A stretch of 64,000 nucleotides of DNA, taken from assembly GCF_001514115.1 (NCBI RefSeq), contig NZ_KQ948463.1:1-64000 (forward strand), in the 5' to 3' direction. The stretch is from Streptomyces olivochromogenes. Its GTDB lineage: Bacteria; Actinomycetota; Actinomycetes; Streptomycetales; Streptomycetaceae. The position numbers and the translations under genes are program-made. This document shows, piece by piece, positions 61,758-64,000 of this stretch. Positions within the stretch are counted from its first letter, which is position 1. The number at the start of each line of letters is the position of its first letter. The notes under the pieces were generated by a model. The model did no database searches. It was given only the letters and a program-made list of their open reading frames with translations, and had not been told where the DNA came from.

Positions 61758-62696
61758 TCAGCCCGTGCGGGTCTCACCGAGGCGGACGGCTGAGCGCCTC
61801 GCGTAGGCCTCGGCCAGGGGTGGTATCGAGACCAACTTCCTGCCGACGCTGGCCAGCTCGCCGCAGGCGGCCATCTCCTCACGGCCCTGCAAGTTCAGAC
61901 CGCACAGGTGGCAGATGAATCCCTCTGGGACGAAGTTAGGGCGGGGGACCATTCTGTCGGTCGGCACAAGGGTCATCATGGCGGTTGCGGTGCAGGCGGG
62001 GCATTTTACCTGGGACATAACGAGCAGGACGTCGTCCCCATTCAGCACGGTCATGTCGCCGACCCAGAACCGTCCGTTCTCTGCCGGAGGGACGCCGAGG
62101 ACTCCATCTTTTGCTCCATCAGGTAGGCCCTTGAACCTGTCGTCGAAGAGGTGCCTCGCTTGCTTGATCTTGATCTCCACTTCGCGCTGAATCTCGTCGC
62201 GCTCCTTGTCGACCGCCACATTCACCGCGCTGGTCCAGCGGCCCCAGAACGCGTCCATGGGCTGTCCAATGTGCTTCAAGAGCGTCTCGACGTTCTCGGC
62301 GAGCGTGGGGAGCAGGGCCTTCGCCTCATCGCCGACAGTCGTGTGCGCTGTGCCGTTACGAAGGGCGATCAACTGATCGAGTTGTTCATCCTGCGGGAGC
62401 ACCTTCATGCGCCGGAGCCGCGCAATGGCTTCCGAGGCGCCGACGGTACGAACCTTCTTGGCGTCCAGATCCACGTCACCGCAGAGGTACAGCAGCATGT
62501 CCGAGTTGCCGTTGCGCATTTCGACCAGGTAGGCCGGGTTCTTCGAGACGAGGACCGCTTTGGCGAGCTTCTCGAAGGCGACACCCCCGTGAAGGGCGAA
62601 CTCGTCGTACTCGCCACGCGCGTGGTCGTCCATGGCCTTCTGGGCGGCAGTTCTGGCCGCTGCAAGGAAGCTCTCGAACGAGAGCGAATCGTCCAT
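61758..62696 (-). CDS. HEPN-like protein with C-terminal zinc ribbon
   Basis: A 312-residue protein. The N-terminal helical half carries LIALRNGTAHTT, where Arg113 and His118 form the R-x4-H signature of HEPN ribonuclease domains. A charged helix (about 160-190) links to a four-cysteine zinc ribbon: CPAC at 232-235 and CHLC at 262-265. HEPN RNases act in abortive infection, toxin-antitoxin and CRISPR systems; a zinc ribbon could bind nucleic acid or a partner. The assignment is by motif only. It appears leaderless, with a promoter nearly identical to that of the HNH-like gene 41 bp upstream. Lower GC than the core genome suggests acquisition. Confidence 0.65.
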   Translation of the reverse strand: MDDSLSFESFLAAARTAAQKAMDDHARGEYDEFALHGGVAFEKLAKAVLVSKNPAYLVEMRNGNSDMLLYLCGDVDLDAKKVRTVGASEAIARLRRMKVLPQDEQLDQLIALRNGTAHTTVGDEAKALLPTLAENVETLLKHIGQPMDAFWGRWTSAVNVAVDKERDEIQREVEIKIKQARHLFDDRFKGLPDGAKDGVLGVPPAENGRFWVGDMTVLNGDDVLLVMSQVKCPACTATAMMTLVPTDRMVPRPNFVPEGFICHLCGLNLQGREEMAACGELASVGRKLVSIPPLAEAYARRSAVRLGETRTG

Positions 62697-62700
62697 GGAC

Positions 62701-62725
62701 GGACGGTAGCGGCGCCTGTACTACA
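62701..62725 (-). promoter_or_regulatory. Leaderless promoter of the HEPN-like gene
   Basis: On the minus strand TACCGT (a TANNNT-type -10) ends 6 bp before the ATG, so the transcript should start at or near the start codon. The 25-bp block matches 63512-63536 at 20 of 25 positions with the same distance to the ATG and includes TGTAGTACA. Confidence 0.55.
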
Positions 62726-62736
62726 AACGCGACGGG

Positions 62737-63507
62737 TTATGTGCGGTTCGTAAGCGTTGCCGGACGCGCCCACTGAATCGGCAGAGTGGTTGGGCGGGCG
62801 ATGGCCGCCATGTGGTCTGCTGGCAACTGCCTCGGCGGTGGCCACGTCAGCGCAGCGCCGACAGGCCACAGTGGATGGAACATGGGATGAGGATCGAAGG
62901 GCGCAAGGATCTGATCGTCATCGAGGGACCCGGCCCGGACCAGCTGGATCAAAAACCAGCCGATCCTCAGCGTCGAGACATACGTCGGGTTGGCGGTAGG
63001 GGTTGGCCAGCTGTACTGAGGGCAAATAAATTCGATCGTGGCTGAACCCTCATCGCCTTTCCAGGGCTCCATGGCACCGATTCTGGCGATCATGAAGCGG
63101 CTGGGCTCACGATCGCGATAGAAGGCGGCGCAGTCCTTCAGCGGCAGCATCTCCAACCTGGGATGCTTGTTCTGGCCCGCGAACATGAACATGGTCTTGA
63201 GGGACCAAGAGGCCAGCGCTTTCTGGTCATCTGGGGTCAGTTCGGCGTCTCGTCCGTTGATCAAGTCGGGCAGGAACGAACGCACCTCGTCTTCGAGTCT
63301 GTTCATCCATCCGTTGTTGCAGGACGCACAAACGATCTTGACTGTGGAGTTAACCGCCGATGCGACGTGTTGATCCCGGGTTGATTCTGTCTCTCGGACG
63401 TGGAGGGCCCGAGAGCCGCCTGGCGGCAACACAGACTTGAGCCACTTGGGAAGTGTGTGCTCCTTCGTCAGCGGAGTGGCGCCACAGAAGACACAGGTAC
63501 GAGCCAT
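62737..63507 (-). CDS. HNH-nuclease-like protein
   Basis: A 256-residue protein. The N-terminal 70 residues carry CVFC (5-8), TKEHTLPKWL (His17) and CASCNNGWMN (60-69), the pattern of zinc-stabilised HNH endonucleases: two Cys pairs around the His. The rest is unassigned, with aromatic-rich stretches. The ATG at 63507 begins the motif; the frame is open upstream without a Shine-Dalgarno. Most likely a leaderless mRNA. It is next to, and promoter-matched with, the HEPN-like gene. A nuclease role in defence is inference. Confidence 0.7.
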   Translation of the reverse strand: MARTCVFCGATPLTKEHTLPKWLKSVLPPGGSRALHVRETESTRDQHVASAVNSTVKIVCASCNNGWMNRLEDEVRSFLPDLINGRDAELTPDDQKALASWSLKTMFMFAGQNKHPRLEMLPLKDCAAFYRDREPSRFMIARIGAMEPWKGDEGSATIEFICPQYSWPTPTANPTYVSTLRIGWFLIQLVRAGSLDDDQILAPFDPHPMFHPLWPVGAALTWPPPRQLPADHMAAIARPTTLPIQWARPATLTNRT

Positions 63508-63511
63508 GCCG

Positions 63512-63536
63512 GGACGGTAACCGCCCCTGTGGTACA
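63512..63536 (-). promoter_or_regulatory. Leaderless promoter of the HNH-like gene
   Basis: The minus strand has TACCGT ending 6 bp before the ATG and the quasi-palindrome TGTACCACA upstream, matching the block at 62701-62725. Confidence 0.55.
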
Positions 63537-63548
63537 GGGTGATGGAAT

Positions 63549-63884
63549 TCAAAAAGACTCGGCCCCAGGGCGAACCACACCCAGGAGCTCCCGGGGCCGG
63601 GGGCTTGTGTCAGTCCTCGTGGGGGTGCGCGTGGCGTTCACCGCGCTGTGGGTGTGGACCGTCCACCGGAAATAGTTGGTAAAGGTGCTGGTCCCGATCA
63701 GGAACTCCAGACGGTCCAGGTGCGTGACGTCGTCGACCTTCAGGATGAGCCGGATCAGCTTGCCCGTGAGATTCATGGCGGACCCGGCGAGCTTGCGGAC
63801 CTCCCTCTGCGGAACTTCCTCCCGCGGATGGCCTGTTGCGTTGCGGCCCGACAAAGCCGCTGCGGCAAGGGACCGAAGAGCCAT
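63549..63884 (-). CDS. Small hypothetical protein
   Basis: A 111-residue basic protein I do not recognise. The centre (VRKLAGSAMNLTGKLIRLIL and VDDVTHLDRLEFLIG) is plausibly helical and coding; the Thr/Arg/Pro-rich C-terminus is less convincing. The Shine-Dalgarno before the ATG is weak. Moderate doubt that it is a gene. Confidence 0.4.
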   Translation of the reverse strand: MALRSLAAAALSGRNATGHPREEVPQREVRKLAGSAMNLTGKLIRLILKVDDVTHLDRLEFLIGTSTFTNYFRWTVHTHSAVNATRTPTRTDTSPRPRELLGVVRPGAESF

Positions 63885-63916
63885 CAGAGGATCCGTCGAG
63901 GGCAGGCGCTTAGCCC

Positions 63917-64000
63917 TCAGGCAGCAGGGATCGGTACACGCTTGACCTTCGCCCGGGTGGCCATCTCGGCCCTCGCGACGTCGAGATGGCGGAAGAGCGG
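63917..64000 (-). CDS. 3' end of a gene running off the window
   Basis: The minus-strand frame entering at the window edge reads PLFRHLDVARAEMATRAKV and ends VPIPAA then TGA at 63917-63919. Coding character is good, but 27 residues are too few for identification. Confidence 0.45.
   Translation of the reverse strand, partial: PLFRHLDVARAEMATRAKVKRVPIPAA

Overview
The window looks like chromosomal DNA from a Streptomyces or a close relative. It is very GC-rich with strong third-position GC bias, it uses many GTG starts and 4-bp GTGA or ATGA stop/start overlaps, and it carries typical actinobacterial families (SARP/AfsR regulators, P450-ferredoxin sets, GlxA-type AraC regulators, a type I PKS cluster). 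I see no rRNA, tRNA, CRISPR array or insertion sequence.

Layout. (1) 1-11466 is a cation-homeostasis block: a KimA-like APC permease, KdpD, a CPA1 Na+/H+ antiporter, a membrane-sensor gene split by one in-frame TAG, and KdpB. kdpA, kdpC and kdpE are absent from the window. Several intergenic gaps here carry the same array of 11-bp-spaced TTGACG half-sites, suggesting one OmpR-family regulon. (2) 11807-20098 holds an SDR-family protein, a 25-residue bL37-like ribosomal protein, an acetyltransferase, a ferredoxin/reductase/P450 operon, a saccharopine-dehydrogenase-like enzyme divergent from a GlxA-type regulator, and a YcnI-like copper protein whose frame is fused to an upstream membrane segment. 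(3) 20351-28965 has two successive SARP-NB-ARC plus AraC regulator pairs followed by two alpha/beta hydrolases. (4) 29017-33890 is a two-component system divergent from a ferric-reductase-like protein, an FMN-binding protein and ApbE, a predicted extracytoplasmic flavin electron-transfer module.

(5) 34578-50669 is a seven-gene, tightly overlapped biosynthetic operon. PKS1 is enoyl reductase-KS-AT-ACP-ACP-KR. PKS2 is KS-AT-DH-phosphopantetheinyl transferase. A free ACP, a hydrolase, a glycosyltransferase and an ABC exporter follow. This is the logic of polyunsaturated-fatty-acid or heterocyst-glycolipid synthases and predicts an exported glycosylated lipid. A decayed AbfB-domain remnant and a strong terminator sit just upstream. 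(6) 50626-56380 holds a heparinase-like enzyme with a coupled 41-codon leader ORF and a LacI-type box, a polysaccharide deacetylase lipoprotein, a solo P450 and an ankyrin/HEAT-repeat protein.

(7) 56381-64000 is accessory-looking DNA: short tandem repeats, a 30-bp inverted repeat, small hypothetical genes, an RsbW-like ATPase operon divergent from an HTH-TPR regulator and acetyltransferase, a PH-like/SHOCT protein, and a HEPN-zinc-ribbon gene next to an HNH-nuclease-like gene. The last two share a near-identical leaderless promoter and are the best candidate here for an undescribed defence-type system.
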